Shown here piece after piece: positions 1 to 12,440 of a DNA stretch of 64,000 bases. Source of the DNA: Geosiphon pyriformis. Taxonomy: Eukaryota > Glomeromycota > Glomeromycetes > Archaeosporales > Geosiphonaceae. The translations under genes were made by a program, and so were the position numbers. Numbering within the stretch: position 1 is the stretch's first letter; every line of letters begins with the position of its first letter. A model generated the notes under the pieces. That model did no database searches and was not told the DNA's origin. It worked only from the letters and a program-made list of their open reading frames with translations. The stretch covers positions 483,752 to 547,751 of the forward strand of contig JAAOMT010000672.1 in the NCBI GenBank assembly GCA_016748015.1, given 5' to 3'.

Positions 1-1832
1 AAAAAATCTAAAAAATCTGATGTTATTAGTAGTGTGGTGAACTTGTCAGCTGGACCTATACCTATCAGCATATTATAAACTATCTGTAGTAAATGCAAAG
101 TGTTTTAAAATAGTGAAGTGGAAAGTAAAAAAGCTAGTGTTAGTGAAATATCCAATGTTGAAAATATAAACAACATGATAGCCAAGAAAACAAGTTACAT
201 AGATTCAAATGCTTCTGAAACTGATGATATAGTGGATGACACAACTCCGAAAAAAACATGTACAAGAATATTTGTTTTAGATAAGCTGCAAAAATGCTCT
301 CTTTCAAGAATTTGAATGACAATAATGCTGAATTGGTGCTGCTTGTGCCTAAGTTTTTTGAGTCTCAATTTTTTCTATTGGCTAAATCATAGAATAAGAA
401 AGTTAAGAATTTTAATTCTGCTAAATTATTCACTTTGAATATAGAGCTGTTGACAATATTTGAAAAAACTAATAGTAATAAATTAATTGCAATAAAAAAA
501 ATTTTCTATCAAATTAATGGTTTTGAAGGAGCTTCCACTCCCTCAAAATTTTCAAAAATTATTAAATTATTATTTACATCTGAAATAAATTTGAAAAAAA
601 CTAGAGAAATGGCAATTAGTGAAAAGATTTTGGTCAATAATAATCTTAGGAAAGTAAATAGCTAATCAGATTAGAAAGTGATCATTAAAGAGATCCCAGT
701 TGATCTTCTCAAATCTACTGTGGAATTTGTTTTTTTCTAAGTTTAGCAAGATTGTATCAATCAAGTTGTAATTAATTGGTTTATGACAAAAGGCTTTGAT
801 GAAATATGAATCATCTAAGATAGCTGATTTAGTCACAGCTAAATAGTCTGTTTTTATGGGAAAAGATTCTGTTTATATGGCAAAGGTTATTGGTAATAAA
901 TAAACATAGGCATCCAGGAATCAGCATCAGGTTTTGTTGTATATGTTTTCAATTAGTACTACTGTTTATGACTTATCTGAATTATTAGTTTTTTATAATA
1001 AAAAAACTTGTATTATTGGCCATAATCCGAATTTATATGTGCATAATAGGTGTATTGTGATGTGTTTTAAAGATAAAACATCCAAATTGGCTGCTATTGG
1101 CTCTATTCCTGTGTTTAAAAATATGAATTTACACTGAACTGGTCTTTCATTGGCTTGTTGTGCTTGTTATAAATAATTTGGTTATATATCTGTTAATTGT
1201 GCAATAGGTGAGAATTCTGGTGGTTATGGTAAGTGAGTGGTAACTTTTTAGGATCATGTCTGCTTGGCCAATATTTATAAAAAGAAGCAGACACTTATTG
1301 ATTGTTCAGTTTTTTTTGGTGGCAAGACTTGAGTCCAGATTGCTAGTGGTTTTTCCTTTTGTATAATCTTTTCAAATTTTTTTAGTACTGGTTTGTTTTT
1401 GGGAAACCCATTTCAATGGTTTTCAATTCTCTTAGTAATTCCTATCTGGTTGATTGTTTGGCTTCTTTAGAGCACTCTTTGGAGCTTTTGGTGGATCAAG
1501 TTTCTGTTATTATAAAAAAACTGAGCTTTGTGGAATTGGTGCCTTTGGCATCCAAGTCCCATGTATCTTTTTTGGTTATTTCAGCATCTTTAGCTTCTAA
1601 TTTAAATTCGGATATGATTTTGGATGACATATTAGTGTCTCCTGCCTTTTTTTTCAATTGTTGTGAATACAGTTGCTGATTTTAGCTCAAATAGCTCTAA
1701 GGTTTTGACTACCAAAATAGGTAAGTTAGAATCTAAAATGGTGGCTTTGGAGGTGTCAGTTGAATCAGTTTTGGAAAGATTGGATTGTTTGTGCTCTGGT
1801 TTGAGTTTGTTAGCTCTTTTTATTCCTCAATA
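1..1832 (+). pseudogene. LINE copy A ORF1 relic (gag-like, RRM-like plus CCHC knuckle)
   Basis: Translated pieces align with ORF1 of the LINE at 39204-41168. Open pieces lie at 118-315, 435-665, 934-1137 and 1416-1679. Recognisable stretches include an RRM-like segment around 680-900 and a degraded zinc knuckle near 1155-1200, where the Cys/His pattern is partly lost. ORF1 proteins of LINEs bind the element RNA. The relic has many in-frame stops and no long ORF. Function is inferred from the better copy, not from this sequence alone. Confidence 0.8.
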
Positions 1833-1834
1833 AG

Positions 1835-4800
1835 TAATATTATATGAAAAATTGCTACATGTAATGTTTGTGGTATTAATGTTTCTGCCAAGCAGAAGAA
1901 CACTATCCATTGACATAAAGATTCTGGAAATTTGGTTTCAATAATTATGGAGACAAAGTTGAGATTTGACAGTAGACTATAGGATAAAAATAAATTTAAT
2001 AATGTTAGAGTTTTTTTATCTGGATTAGACAAAAGATTTCTTGGTGCTGGGGTGGCAATCATTATAGATGTTTCTCTAACTTATTATATATGTAAGATTT
2101 CTAAAGTGTCTGAATGGCTTCTCTCTGTCAGGTTGCTTTTCAAGAATAAATTTTCTGTTTTGATTCTGGGGCTTTATGCTAGTGCCTTCTTGGCTGCTCA
2201 TTTTTTTCAGACTAGTAATATTAATTTTTTAATAGCTAAGACTGTAAATGAGTCTTTTTTTGTTGTATTAGGTGGGAGTTTTAATGAAAATGGTTTCTAC
2301 AGATATGTAAGTTTCAAAAAATACTTCAATTTAGAACTGGTCAATTCTTTGTAAAGAAGTCCAATTGCAAAGAATTCTATGTGAAAAAATTCAAGAGATG
2401 TAGAAAAGACAATTGATTACATATTTATTTCTTTAAATTTGGTTAATGCAGTAGTGAATCATAATGTTGTGGATGTCAGTAAACATTTTGACACCAATTA
2501 CCAAACAGTTTCTATGTCTGTGAATTTGGATGGGCTTTTGGATGCGCAATTAAACTCTATTCACAGACAGACTAATAGGAACTGGTGGAAATTTGATTTT
2601 AAGGATGCTGATAATACAAAGTGAAACAATTTTAAAAATGCCACAGCAGTTAATACAACAATGTTCTTTAATGAATTTACAGTCTTTATAAAGTTTTCAG
2701 ATTTGAGTGCAATGTGAGATGTTGTTTACAAGATTATAACTTTTTTGGCTAATGAAATATTTAAAAAGAAATAGTTTAAGGGCTATGATGATGTTTTCAC
2801 TAAGGATTCTTCTAAGTTTCATAAACTGGAGCTTTTGGTTTCAAAGATTGTCAAGGCTTCTCGTGAAGAGAGTCCTGACAGATTTATATTCTTTATGAAA
2901 TACTAGAATTTTTTGAACAGCAGCAGAGCTTTGGTTATTTAGGATCTTATGGACTCTGATGTAAATTTTGATCATGTACATTCAGTTCTTTTTAGTGTGA
3001 GGAAATTTTATTGTGTATCTAAGCTTGCTGAATTTTTGAGAGCTAAAAAATTAAGAATTAGGTCAGTTATTAATAAAAAAATAGAAAATTTTGTGATTGA
3101 TAAGAATTATATAATCAAGAGTGTGTTGAAACGTTCTTTTTGAAAAATAGTTTTGGACTATTTAGTCATTGAGAATGAACTAATTTTGGAACCCAAACTG
3201 GTTAAAGTTAAGGTGAATTTGATCATGGAAGGCTGAACTAAAAAGCACAAAATGGAGGCTAATTTTTTTGATAAGTGGTTTTATTAATATCAGTCTTTGG
3301 AGTACATTTTTAATGATGCTTTCTAGAATGTAATAGGTCTGGTTGGCTTTGATGAGTTATTTAGTGTGGTTTCTAATTTGTCTGATGATAAGACTGCTGG
3401 TTTTTCTGGAATTTCAAATGAGCTTTAGAAACATTGTGACAGGACAATTTTGGATATGCTTTTGGTGCTTTTGAATTCTTGTTTGTCTTGTGAATTGGTG
3501 TTTTATACTTAAAAGAAAACTTGGGTCTTAATAATCTCTAAGTTGTATGAGTGAAAAAACATTCTCACTAATATTTAGCCAATTGTTTTAATTGAGACAT
3601 TCCATAAAATTCTTTCCAAAATTTTCTCAGACAGAATTTTATTGGCATGTAACACTTTTAATATTTTGTGTGAGGACAATTTTTCAGTTTTAAAGAGTAC
3701 AATAATGCAGCCTCCTATTTTTACTGTTGGTTTGGTCATTGAAGATGCTCTAAAAAAGAATTATGAACTCTGGTTGGTCTTACAAGACATGTGAAAAGCC
3801 TATGACTCTATTGGGTAGAAACATTTTAGAAAAAGCTTAGTTAGGATGAAAATATATGGCAAGTTTATTAGATTTTTTGGTGGCATTTACAATGATCATG
3901 TCAATAAGGTTATAACAGATTTTGGGCTAACAAATAGATATTGGATGCATGATGGTTTAAACCAGGAAGAAGTGTTCTCACTGTTTCTTTGGCACATATT
4001 TTATAATTTACTTCTGTGTGAGGTCAAGAGACAAAAAAGTATATGTGGATACAGGCTAAATTTTTATTATATTGCCAGAATAGATTGTCTAAAATCTCAA
4101 GCTAGATTAATGTTTTTTTTGCTGCTGGTGCTTTTGTCAATGACACAATCTGAATTGATAGCAGCCAAACTGTGAGCTAATACATTCTCAATGTTACTAG
4201 TGAATTTTTTTGAATTAATGACATTTCTATCAATAATAACAAGACAATAGTCATTCTTATTAATTGCAGAGTTAATTGCCCCAATTTGTCTATCAGTGAT
4301 TTACCTATTTTTATTGCTAAAAAGGGCAAATCCCATTGTTACTTGAGTATTTTTTATTAACTGAGAGTTTGTCAAAGCCTAGTTTGGCTAAGATGTATTC
4401 TAATGTCTGTTTTTTTTGCCAATCTTGTTCTGAAAAAGACTGTTTCTGATAAGCAATTTTTGTATTTGGTGTTAGCAGTTTTTTATCTCATTGTTAACTA
4501 CAGAATGCAATTCAGCTTTGTTTCCATTAGTGTATACAATAAATGGGATGCTTTAATCTATAAAAGATTAAAGTTAAAATCTGGTCTGCCTTTCAATTTT
4601 CCCAATGCTGCACTCTGTTATCCTTTGTTGTATGGTTTGAAAACTTTTAAGCAAATTCAGGCTGAAAACAAAGTAGCTTCTGTAGTGTGTTTTACAAACT
4701 CTGTTGGAATTTTAAGTCATTTGTTTTTATACTGGTCTTATAACTTGCAAGTTCTGTTTTGGAGCCCACTATACTCTTTGGTCTCTTCTGCTTATATCAA

Positions 4801-6510
4801 GATTAGTGCTTCTAATAATTTTTTGACAAGTGTGGTTCATATTTTTCTTAGGTGTAGGTTGTCTTTGAATGGTCATATGAACAGTTTTTTCTATCTTTGT
4901 GATAGAACTTCTATATTATTAGTTCTTGACAGATCTGAATTTTTTAAGTTTTTTCCATCCTTTCAGTGCTATGATATTGCTTTCATAAAGCAGCTTTATT
5001 ATAAGAATAGTTCTGTTTTCGACTAGAAAACATTTAAGCATTAAAAAAAAATAGATTTACATGGCTCTGTTCCTGACTGGTTTGGGTATTTTATTAACTT
5101 CTTTAATGATGTAGTTTCTTCTTTTACTCATTTAGCTTCTTTGGGTGTTTCTGATTCTTCAAATGTTTTAGAGACTGGTAAATTTAAGCTTGTATGGGAT
5201 CATTTGCTGAATATTATGACTGATAGTCTTTCTGTCTATACTAATAGATCTCTGAAAAACTTGGGAAGTGTAGATGTTAGGGCTGGTGCAGCAATCTATT
5301 TTAAGAATATTAATCTGGGTTTAGAGGTCAGGGTTTTAAGTCTTATGTCTTTTATATTAGCAGAACTGCAAGCTGTTGCATTGGCTCTCAAGTGTGTTTC
5401 TTTTTTTTAGCTTAGTTTGCCTTTTTACTAACAGTTAGATTGCTTTGGATGTGTGTAAATTGGATTTAAGTTTAATGCATCTGAATTTTTGGAATTAATT
5501 TTGAGTTAAGCATTAGCACATAGTAAACATTGTTCAAAAAAAGAATTTAAACAATAATTGGCACAAAGTAAATAAGCATTTGGGTGTCTTAGGTAATGTG
5601 CATACTGATATGCTTACTAATACAGCTTTTCTTTCTTCTTAGTGTTTTCCTCTCCAATTGAATAAACATTACATTATGGTTGAAAGTAGTATTATCTTTG
5701 GCAATTTTAGGCATTTTGTTTGTGGAATCTTTCAGTCCATTCATTGTATACATTGAGAAGTCAGTTCTGATTCTAAAGTTCTGAATTGTAATTTGCTGTC
5801 AGATATTAATTGGTCTAACTAATCTTTGGTATGACATCCTGATTTGCACATGGCTGCTGGTTTTATTAGTAGGTTGACAGTTAGTGCCTATACATATTTT
5901 ATAAAGGCTTTATACTATTGGCTGCCAGTTGCTGTTCAGAAATGCTTGTATAACAGGTATTACTTCAGTGTATTATGTTTGTATTGTGGTAATATTGAGA
6001 TCTCAGATCATGCTTTTTCTTGTATAATTAATAATTCTGTTTACTGTCAATTGTTGGATACCTATGTGGTTGTTTGGAGTGTGTTTTTAGGTCTTTCTTG
6101 CTTCTTTTTTTGTGTGTCTTAATTGTTATTCTTCTGTATTTCAAATATAGCAGTATATATGGCTTTTTGCAAAGGTTTTGTTTTTAATGATTGGCTACAA
6201 AAGGCTATGTGTGTCTTTGGAGATTCTAAAATTGCTGGTCAGAAGATTGTGGACTTTGTACATGATTTCTGCTTTGCTTTTAGAGATAAGATTTAAGTTG
6301 TTTATTCTAAGCATTATGCATTCATAAAAAGAAATAGACTGATACCATGTGATGATTTAGTTCCAGTCTCAGTTTCTGGACTGCTTTCGGTGTTTTCTGT
6401 TGGTGTGGTTAGATTGCTTGGTATTGCCAAGGCTTTTGGTACTAGTTTTGGGTTTTGTAAATTCTGCTTGTTTTTTTTAAATATTAGAGATTCTATTTCT
6501 GTTTATATAG
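1835..6510 (+). pseudogene. LINE copy A ORF2 relic (endonuclease, reverse transcriptase, RNase H)
   Basis: The order of domains is an APE-type endonuclease at about 1850-2450, reverse transcriptase at about 3300-4560 and RNase H at about 5210-5640, then a Cys/His cluster near 5975-6020. In the reverse transcriptase, motif A still reads LQDM before a stop, but motif C reads FVND instead of the usual F/Y-x-DD. The RNase H part keeps YTNRS in place of the YTDGS seen in the better copy. Numerous stops, and Trp-to-stop changes throughout, make it a pseudogene. Confidence 0.85.
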
Positions 6511-6650
6511 GTGCTTAGCATTGTTTTAATCAGCTTAAGTGGCTGATTATGTGTAGAAAATACATTATTCATGCCTAGTTTAGATTAATTATTTGATATA
6601 TTGTACTAGATAATATTTGAATCTCACTTGTTAAATGTTAATAAAAAAAA

Positions 6651-6999
6651 GTATAATAATATTTATATTAATATATATATTATTTAACAAAATAAAAATA
6701 TATTTAAAATATTAAATTATAAAACTTAATTTTAAAGCATACTGTTATTTTGTAATTAACATCCAAGTATTTTTTTTATTAATAAAAAAAATAAAGTAAT
6801 TAATACATTAGAAAATTATATATAATAGGCAAAAATAATAAAACATAGATTAATGTTTTTATTATATAAAAATTATATATAATGTTTTTATATATAAATT
6901 AAAAAAAAACATATTAAAAATTTATTTAAATTAATATTAATATTAAAAAAATTAATTTACAAATTTTTATTCACAATTTTATATATAAAATTTATTATT
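6651..6999. other. AT-rich spacer, no gene seen
   Basis: Very AT-rich sequence with long A and T runs. I see no ORF, repeat unit or structured RNA in it. Confidence 0.6.
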
Positions 7000-8300
7000 T
7001 AATATAAAAAACCAAAACTTTTTCTATTTCCTATTTTTAAAACTATAATCAGAGCAAAAAGTAAAAAAGTTTCAACAAAAAAGAGTTTTTTTATTATTAA
7101 AATAACTAAACAAAATATTTTGACAATGTTTTTTTTTAAATATTAATAATAAAAAGCTGTTTTTGGTAGCTTCAAAAGCATTTTTTTTACCTTTGGCTGA
7201 TGGTTTTTTTTCAATCAAAGTTTTTTTTTAAAAGACATATTCAAATTAATTCTAGTACTGTTTTTACTCTTTTCAAAAGCTTTAAAGTTTTTAACAACAG
7301 TCCAGTTAACAAGTTGGTTTTTTTTGTTTTCTAATGTTGTCTTTAATAGTGTTTGAGAAATAATTTCTAGTCATTAAAAATTCTTTAAATAGATAATATT
7401 TATTTTAATATTTGATATAACTTTTAATATTAAATTAAACTTAGTTAATTCTTTGTTTTATTTGTTGTCTAGTTTTGTTGGATTTAAGTTGGTTTTCAAA
7501 AACAATATTGAGTTATTTTGTATAAATTTTGTTTTTAAAGATTTTTATTAATGGTTTTTTTAACCAAATTTAAGATTACAAAATTTTTTTATGATGGCTT
7601 TTAGTTTTTTTTTTTACTTTTGTAAAATTGAAATCTGCTAACTTGTGAGAATATGCTATTATAAATTTTAAAATTTTTTTTTTGCTGTTGTTGTTCTTGT
7701 TAACTAGTTTGTACTAATTAAAAAAGACAATATTTGGATTTTTTTCTTAATTAAAAAGAAATCATTATTTTAAAAATTTTTTTAAGATCAAATTAATTAA
7801 TTTTTGTCTTTAAAATTAGTGATATAATTTTTTAAGTTGGTAACTATACTTATTATAATTCTTATTCTCTTAATTCTTATTATTGTTAATATTTTACTAT
7901 TGTTATTTTTGAGTCTTGTAAAATATCAAAACTTGCTGTAATTAAAACTAGTATTCTATACAAATGTTGTATTTGGTAGAAAATTTTTAGATTATTGCTA
8001 TTACAAATATTAAAAGTTGAATTATTTATTTGTTAAATACAAAATGTTTTTATGTTTTTTTCTGTTAATAAAAAGTTTTATGTTAAGGTTTTTGCTTTTT
8101 TGGCTTCTTTTTTTGCTGTCTTTTTAGTTATTTTTGCTTTTAGTTTTGTTGTTAAGTTTATATTAAATTCCTTAAAAATTCAAGTCTCAAGCTTGATTGC
8201 TGTAATAAAATTTGTTATTAAGCCTATTATTTTTTTGGTTATTTTAATTACTAATCTTCTAATAATAATACTGCCAAGATTTTTTAGATAAAAAAAATCT
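7000..8300 (+). pseudogene. Very decayed LINE ORF1-like relic of a second family
   Basis: The stretch from 7880 reads in pieces such as VIFESCKISKLAVIKTS, and the open stretch 8052-8291 encodes 79 hydrophobic residues with repeated Val/Leu/Ile/Ser spacing. This fits the middle and coiled-coil-like part of ORF1 proteins of another LINE family that I associate with Glomeromycotina genomes. That match is from memory and is inference. The hydrophobic look of the 79-aa ORF is probably a by-product of C-to-T decay (Ala/Ser/Pro to Val/Phe/Leu) and not evidence for a membrane protein. Sequence before 7800 is too decayed to place. Confidence 0.35.
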
Positions 8301-8749
8301 GCTCTCTATAAAATATGTTGCTAAAAATATTGTTTGTTTTAAATTTAAAATTAATTTTGGTGAAATAAATTATAATAGAATATTAGTTGTTAAAAATTTT
8401 TTTTTAATTAAAAATACTATTAAATATTTTATAACTTTGTAATATATGTTAAGTTCTAATGTTAAAAGTAGTATTGAGTCAATTAAATTGTTTTTTAGTA
8501 AGTTTGTTTTTAATTTTAAAAACTTGAATAGTATTATTAAAAGAATTAGTGGACTGAGTTTACTTTTAGCTTTTTTTGTTTTAATATAATATAACTTTAA
8601 CTGATTCAAATAGTTGATTATATATAAAGAGTACATAATTTATATATTTAGTTTAGACTACTTAATTTGGTATATTAAATTAAGTTGTATTTGGGCTTTA
8701 TTTATTAAATATAATAAAAAAAATTCACATAAACAAAAGAATTAATATA

Positions 8750-10080
8750 CAGAGAAGCATAAAAAATATTGGACACTTCTATAATATATTATATAAAAAA
8801 ACTAATTTATGAATTATTAATTTTTTATTATTATATTAAAATTCATGTTAGTAGTTTATTTGCTTAAACTTGATGTGATATAAACTTGATCAAATTATAA
8901 TAGTAATTTACAGATATTGTATCCTATTTTTCTTTAATCTACTGTTCTAATTATACAATATTTTGAGAGTTGTAAATTACTTTGACAAATTTTAACTTCA
9001 ATATATGACCAAAGATTTTCTATTGGAGTAATATTAGAACTTTGTGATGGTCAAAGAAATAATTCAATATTTGAAGAAGTAAAAAAAACACGTGACTTTT
9101 AATGTATAGATTAATATATTGTCTTCCTGAAAAAAAAAACTAAAAAAAGTTTTTTTTGCATGAAGTTTTACTGTAGAAATTGCATAATTAGCCAAGATTT
9201 CATAATGTATAACTCAAGTAATATGACCAACCAAAGGAAGTAAAAGACCCAAACCAATTCATGAAAAACATTTCCAAAACATGTAACCAAAGTTTTTTTT
9301 AACTGTGGCTGCAATAAAATTCTTATAAAACTTTTGAGAAGGTTTACACCATACACATCCAAATTTTGTACTTCTAAATTATGTATATATAGATTCATCT
9401 AACCAAACAACTCATTTAAAATCTTTTACTGTTCAATTTTTATAAGTATGAATCTATTGTAAACATTTTTTTTTATTTAATTTGGAAATTAATGGCTTAA
9501 AACAAAAAATGCATAAGCAAAATTTTTTTTGAGCTAATTTATTTTGAATAGTTTGTATAAAAATAGATTTGTTGGTATCTTTAATAAAATTCAATTGTAT
9601 TTGAGAAAGAGTTTAACAGCAGATTTTTTTATTTTCTATTATTGAATATTTGAGTTGTTCATATGTGCATTTGTTAAGAATTTGTGGTCAGCCCATTTGT
9701 TTTTTAGAAAGTTGTTTTTAGCTCATATGACTTTTATATACATATTATAAAAGAATATAAACATCTAATAATCATAGAAATCTCATTGTTTGTATGTCCT
9801 AACTTTTTTGCTAAAATAATTTCCTTTTTTGGTATTTAAAAAGTTCTTTTCCAAGACATATTTGATGTGGTAAATTTTTTCATGACAAGAATATTTGATA
9901 TTTTATATATATACATATGATCTACTGTTGTGTTTTACAAAGACATGATTTATGTTAATTTGTAGATTATAATTATAAGTAATTATAAAAAAAATTATGG
10001 CTTAAATTAGTAATAGTATTACAATATATAGCTTTTTTTATATAATATATTAAGTGTCCAATACTTTTTATACCCCTCTT
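8750..10080 (-). mobile_element. Tc1/mariner DNA transposon relic with terminal inverted repeats
   Basis: The left end (8750 on) reads CAGAGAAGCATAAAAAATAT then TGGACACTT. The reverse complement of the right end (to 10080) reads AGAGGGGTATAAAAAGTATT then GGACACTT. The two match over about 29 bases with few differences and continue into a shared AT tract. TA dinucleotides flank both ends (8748-8749 and 10081-10082), as expected for Tc1/mariner insertion. Total length of about 1.33 kb is normal for the superfamily. The transposase inside is on the - strand and broken. Confidence 0.85.
8925..9900 (-). pseudogene. Tc1-like transposase pseudogene
   Basis: Reading the - strand gives a complete but broken Tc1 transposase. 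An N-terminal helix-turn-helix region lies at about 9880-9430. The first catalytic block, VVWLDES, is near 9390, the second, QEDN, near 9125, and the third, SNITPIENLW, near 9010-9040. These are the three acidic residues of the DD34E active site, so the catalytic core survives even though the frame does not. The longest open piece (9168-9398) covers the centre of the DDE domain. Stops replace Trp and Gln at several places. The protein would cut and paste the element at TA sites if intact. Confidence 0.85.
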
Positions 10081-10082
10081 TA

Positions 10083-11040
10083 TGTATACATATATATATA
10101 TATACATAAAAACTTACATGTTTTTTATATGCTTTTTAATATATATTGTTTAAATATTATTTATATTTATACATTTAAAATAATCTTGAATCTTTTTTTT
10201 TTAATGAAATTATTATTTTGCTATAAAATAATACAAAACTTTTTATAAAATTCATAGAATTATACAGTAACAAATCAGAAAATACAATTATTTCTTTATT
10301 TTTATTTGTGCTTTTTTAACTTTTTTTATACTAGCAAATATATATAGTAATTTTATATGTTTTACTTTCTTTGTAAAAAGTCAAATGCTAACAATATTTG
10401 ATAACAACAATACTTTTAAAACAATTTGACAAATATATTAATTATTTTTTTTTTGTATACAACACATCTGATTATATCTATTAAATAATCAATTTTTTTT
10501 AGAAAAAAATTGCTTGACACAAAAAAACTAAAACCTAAAACACATGTTTATTTATGAAAATTTAGAACTCTCTACCAAAGCAAATTACAACACAAACTTA
10601 AGTAATATTAACACAACAAACGAAAAACAGATATAACTTACTTTGTATAAAAAGTGCCACTATTTAATCTAACAGTTTTAATAACATTAACAGACTTGAT
10701 ATATTCATTAAATAATTAAAACTTCTGTAAAGATATAATAAAAATCAGTCAGCTAGTGTTTCTTTTTAACACTTATGCACCAAATTATTCTTAATTTAAC
10801 CTGTATACTGGACTTTATAAATGAATTTTAATCAAAATCTAAATCTAAGTTTTCAACTATAATTTTGTTATAAGTCATGAAAAAACATATTTCTTTAAAC
10901 AATAATTAAAATAAATAAATATTCAATTAATTCGAATTAAAAAAAAGTCCATAGAGTTATTATGTGAAAAATACTAGACCTCAACTTTCATTTGGCTCAA
11001 ATAATAATATAATAAAGATTATTACACAATCACAAAGTAA
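10083..11040. other. AT-rich spacer with a short (TA)n run
   Basis: A TATACATATATA microsatellite sits at about 10084-10110. The apparent ORF across it is low complexity. The remainder shows no gene or structured repeat. Confidence 0.5.
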
Positions 11041-11048
11041 TCCATTTT

Positions 11049-11201
11049 ATGCTTGCCTATCTTTTGAACGTCTATGATATTAAGAATTCTCTTTTTGCCG
11101 TTTTAGAATTCTCCGTAAAAGATTCCTTTTCGGGAGAAAAATTAAAAGGATACCAAGAAGCGAAAGAAGCCATTAAGGAAATCATGGTGAATAATTCGTG
11201 A
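11049..11201 (+). CDS. Possible small ORF (50 aa), unrecognised
   Basis: An ATG at 11049 opens 50 codons ending in TGA at 11199. The product begins MLAYLLNVYDIKNSLFAVLE and is followed by a Lys/Glu-rich helical tail. Base composition is clearly less AT-rich than the surroundings, which suggests former or present coding, perhaps one exon of a longer gene. No family is recognised. It lies 206 bases upstream of the Asn/Gln-rich ORF in the same orientation. I cannot tell whether the two are spliced together. Confidence 0.3.
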   Translation: MLAYLLNVYDIKNSLFAVLEFSVKDSFSGEKLKGYQEAKEAIKEIMVNNS

Positions 11202-11406
11202 AATTTTATTTAAATACGCTGGGTTTTGCGAAGGAATCAGAATTTCTCACTACTCTGATAGTTGGTCTTGATAATTCCTAACGCAGAAAAAACAAGCCTT
11301 TAAATATTTATTTTAAGTTTTTTGCTACCTTTTCCACAGAAAAACTTTGAAATAAAACGCAATAGATCTAATTATAAACCTTGTTGAATAATAAATTTAG
11401 ACAGCT

Positions 11407-11970
11407 ATGAATCAGCAAGTTTTTAACAATTTCGTTGGGAATTACCAAACCCCTCCATTCCTTCATTCCAATGAGCAAAACGCTTCTCGCGTAAACCATA
11501 ATGAAACTTCAAACTATAACAACCTGAATGATGTTAACTCAACTTCCGGATTTAACCACCCATCAGTGCTTTCAGAATACCATAATGATTCAAATTGGCT
11601 ACATGACCCCTCATTTAGCCACTCTCGATACCACCCGTCAGCGCATTCCGATTCAAACCAAATTGAACCTCAAAGTTCACAACAATATAATTCTCAAATC
11701 CATAAAGCTACGGGAAATCATGTTCAACAATTTAATCGAACCCCAGAGTTCCAACAAAATCCTAATCGTATTTCATTTCAACAATTTTTAAAGGTAAAGG
11801 AAGATATTTTAAATAAGGAGCAAGAAAATATTGATAAAAAGCGAGATATTTTAAATAAAGAGCAAGAAAGTATTGATAAAAAGCGAGATATTTTAAATAA
11901 TGACCGGTATATTTTTTCCCAAAGGCAAGAATTAGACCAGCTAGAAATTAATTTTTTTGGTAGAAATTAA
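11407..11970 (+). CDS. Asn/Gln-rich protein with 14-aa tandem repeat, unknown function
   Basis: This 187-residue ORF is uninterrupted and less AT-rich than its flanks. Residues 1-130 are rich in Asn, Gln, Ser and His, with no predicted fold. From about residue 133 a 42-nt unit starting DILNKEQ (11803, 11845, 11887) repeats two and a half times. It encodes DILNKEQENIDKKR, a charged helical segment likely to form a short coiled coil. The protein ends about 25 residues later with LEINFFGRN. No signal peptide or membrane segment is seen. The family is unknown to me. A decayed homologue follows at 13174-13720, so it belongs to a local duplicate pair. It could also be the last exon of a larger gene. 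Confidence 0.5.
   Translation: MNQQVFNNFVGNYQTPPFLHSNEQNASRVNHNETSNYNNLNDVNSTSGFNHPSVLSEYHNDSNWLHDPSFSHSRYHPSAHSDSNQIEPQSSQQYNSQIHKATGNHVQQFNRTPEFQQNPNRISFQQFLKVKEDILNKEQENIDKKRDILNKEQESIDKKRDILNNDRYIFSQRQELDQLEINFFGRN
11803..11900 (+). repeat. 42-bp in-frame tandem repeat
   Basis: Unit starts at 11803, 11845 and 11887, with the third copy partial. The first two differ by very few bases. The unit length is a multiple of three, so the reading frame is kept. Confidence 0.85.
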
Positions 11971-12159
11971 ATATGATACTTCTCCCTTCACTCAACCCTC
12001 TAATAAACCTTTAGTTTACTCTTCTGAGAACGCATGTATACATATGGTACATTATTCAGAGATCTGTTAACTAACTCGGGTGGCTGGTAACGTGTCGACA
12101 AAGCATGAGCTGCATCTATTATAAAATGTTTCTGTAGATAGGGGTTGGACCACGCTTCG

Positions 12160-12217
12160 TTAAGCATTAAAAAAAAAATGAATAGAAAAAACGGGGAAAA
12201 ATCCCCTTAATGCTTAA
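12160..12217. repeat. Inverted repeat with internal GC hairpin
   Basis: TTAAGCATTAA at 12160-12170 is complemented exactly by TTAATGCTTAA at 12207-12217. Between them GGGGAAAAATCCCC (12193-12206) forms a second short stem. This lies about 190 bases after the Asn/Gln-rich ORF. It could be a 3' processing structure, a tiny transposon remnant or chance. Confidence 0.5.
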
Positions 12218-12440
12218 GAAAACATCTATTTTTGAGCATAAATTTTTTAAATTAAGGGTAAATACTATTTTAAAACATGCAAAATTAAATATTTTAAATT
12301 CAAAGTGTAAAATATTTAAGAATAGCAAAATTTATAGTTATAAAATTAATGTAACAATTTTTCTTAGATGTATTACTTTATTGAAAAGCTCATTAAGATT
12401 ACTAGATAGGGAATTTTTTCTCGAGCGTCCTAAGCTTTAA
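12210..12440 (+). CDS. Doubtful 76-aa Lys-rich ORF
   Basis: An ATG at 12210 opens 76 codons rich in Lys, Ile, Leu and Phe. The start overlaps the right arm of the inverted repeat. Composition matches the AT-rich background, so it may be chance. No domain is recognised. Confidence 0.15.
   Translation: MLKKTSIFEHKFFKLRVNTILKHAKLNILNSKCKIFKNSKIYSYKINVTIFLRCITLLKSSLRLLDREFFLERPKL

Larger units (their letters stand above)
1..6650 (+). mobile_element. Decayed non-LTR (LINE) retrotransposon, copy A
   Basis: This is a nearly full-length LINE with an ORF1 then an ORF2, in the same order as the better preserved copy at 34385-41294. By comparison with that copy its 5' end lies roughly 130 bases left of the window. 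Base 1 already matches the ORF1 segment rich in Lys and Ser. The 3' end near 6635 carries the family end CTCACTTGTTAAAT followed by A-rich sequence. Reading frames are broken by dozens of TGA/TAG/TAA codons, mostly where the other copy has Trp or Gln. CpG is almost absent. It cannot encode functional protein. Confidence 0.9.

Noticed and set aside
140-322. 60-aa - strand ORF
   Set aside because: Shadow of the LINE copy A ORF1 relic on the + strand.
8052-8291. 79-aa very hydrophobic ORF looking like a membrane protein
   Set aside because: The neighbouring frames look like a decayed LINE ORF1. C-to-T decay turns Ala, Ser and Pro into Val, Phe and Leu, which mimics a membrane protein.
10054-10248. 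64-aa ORF
   Set aside because: It covers a (TA)n microsatellite and gives a Tyr/Ile repeat by chance.
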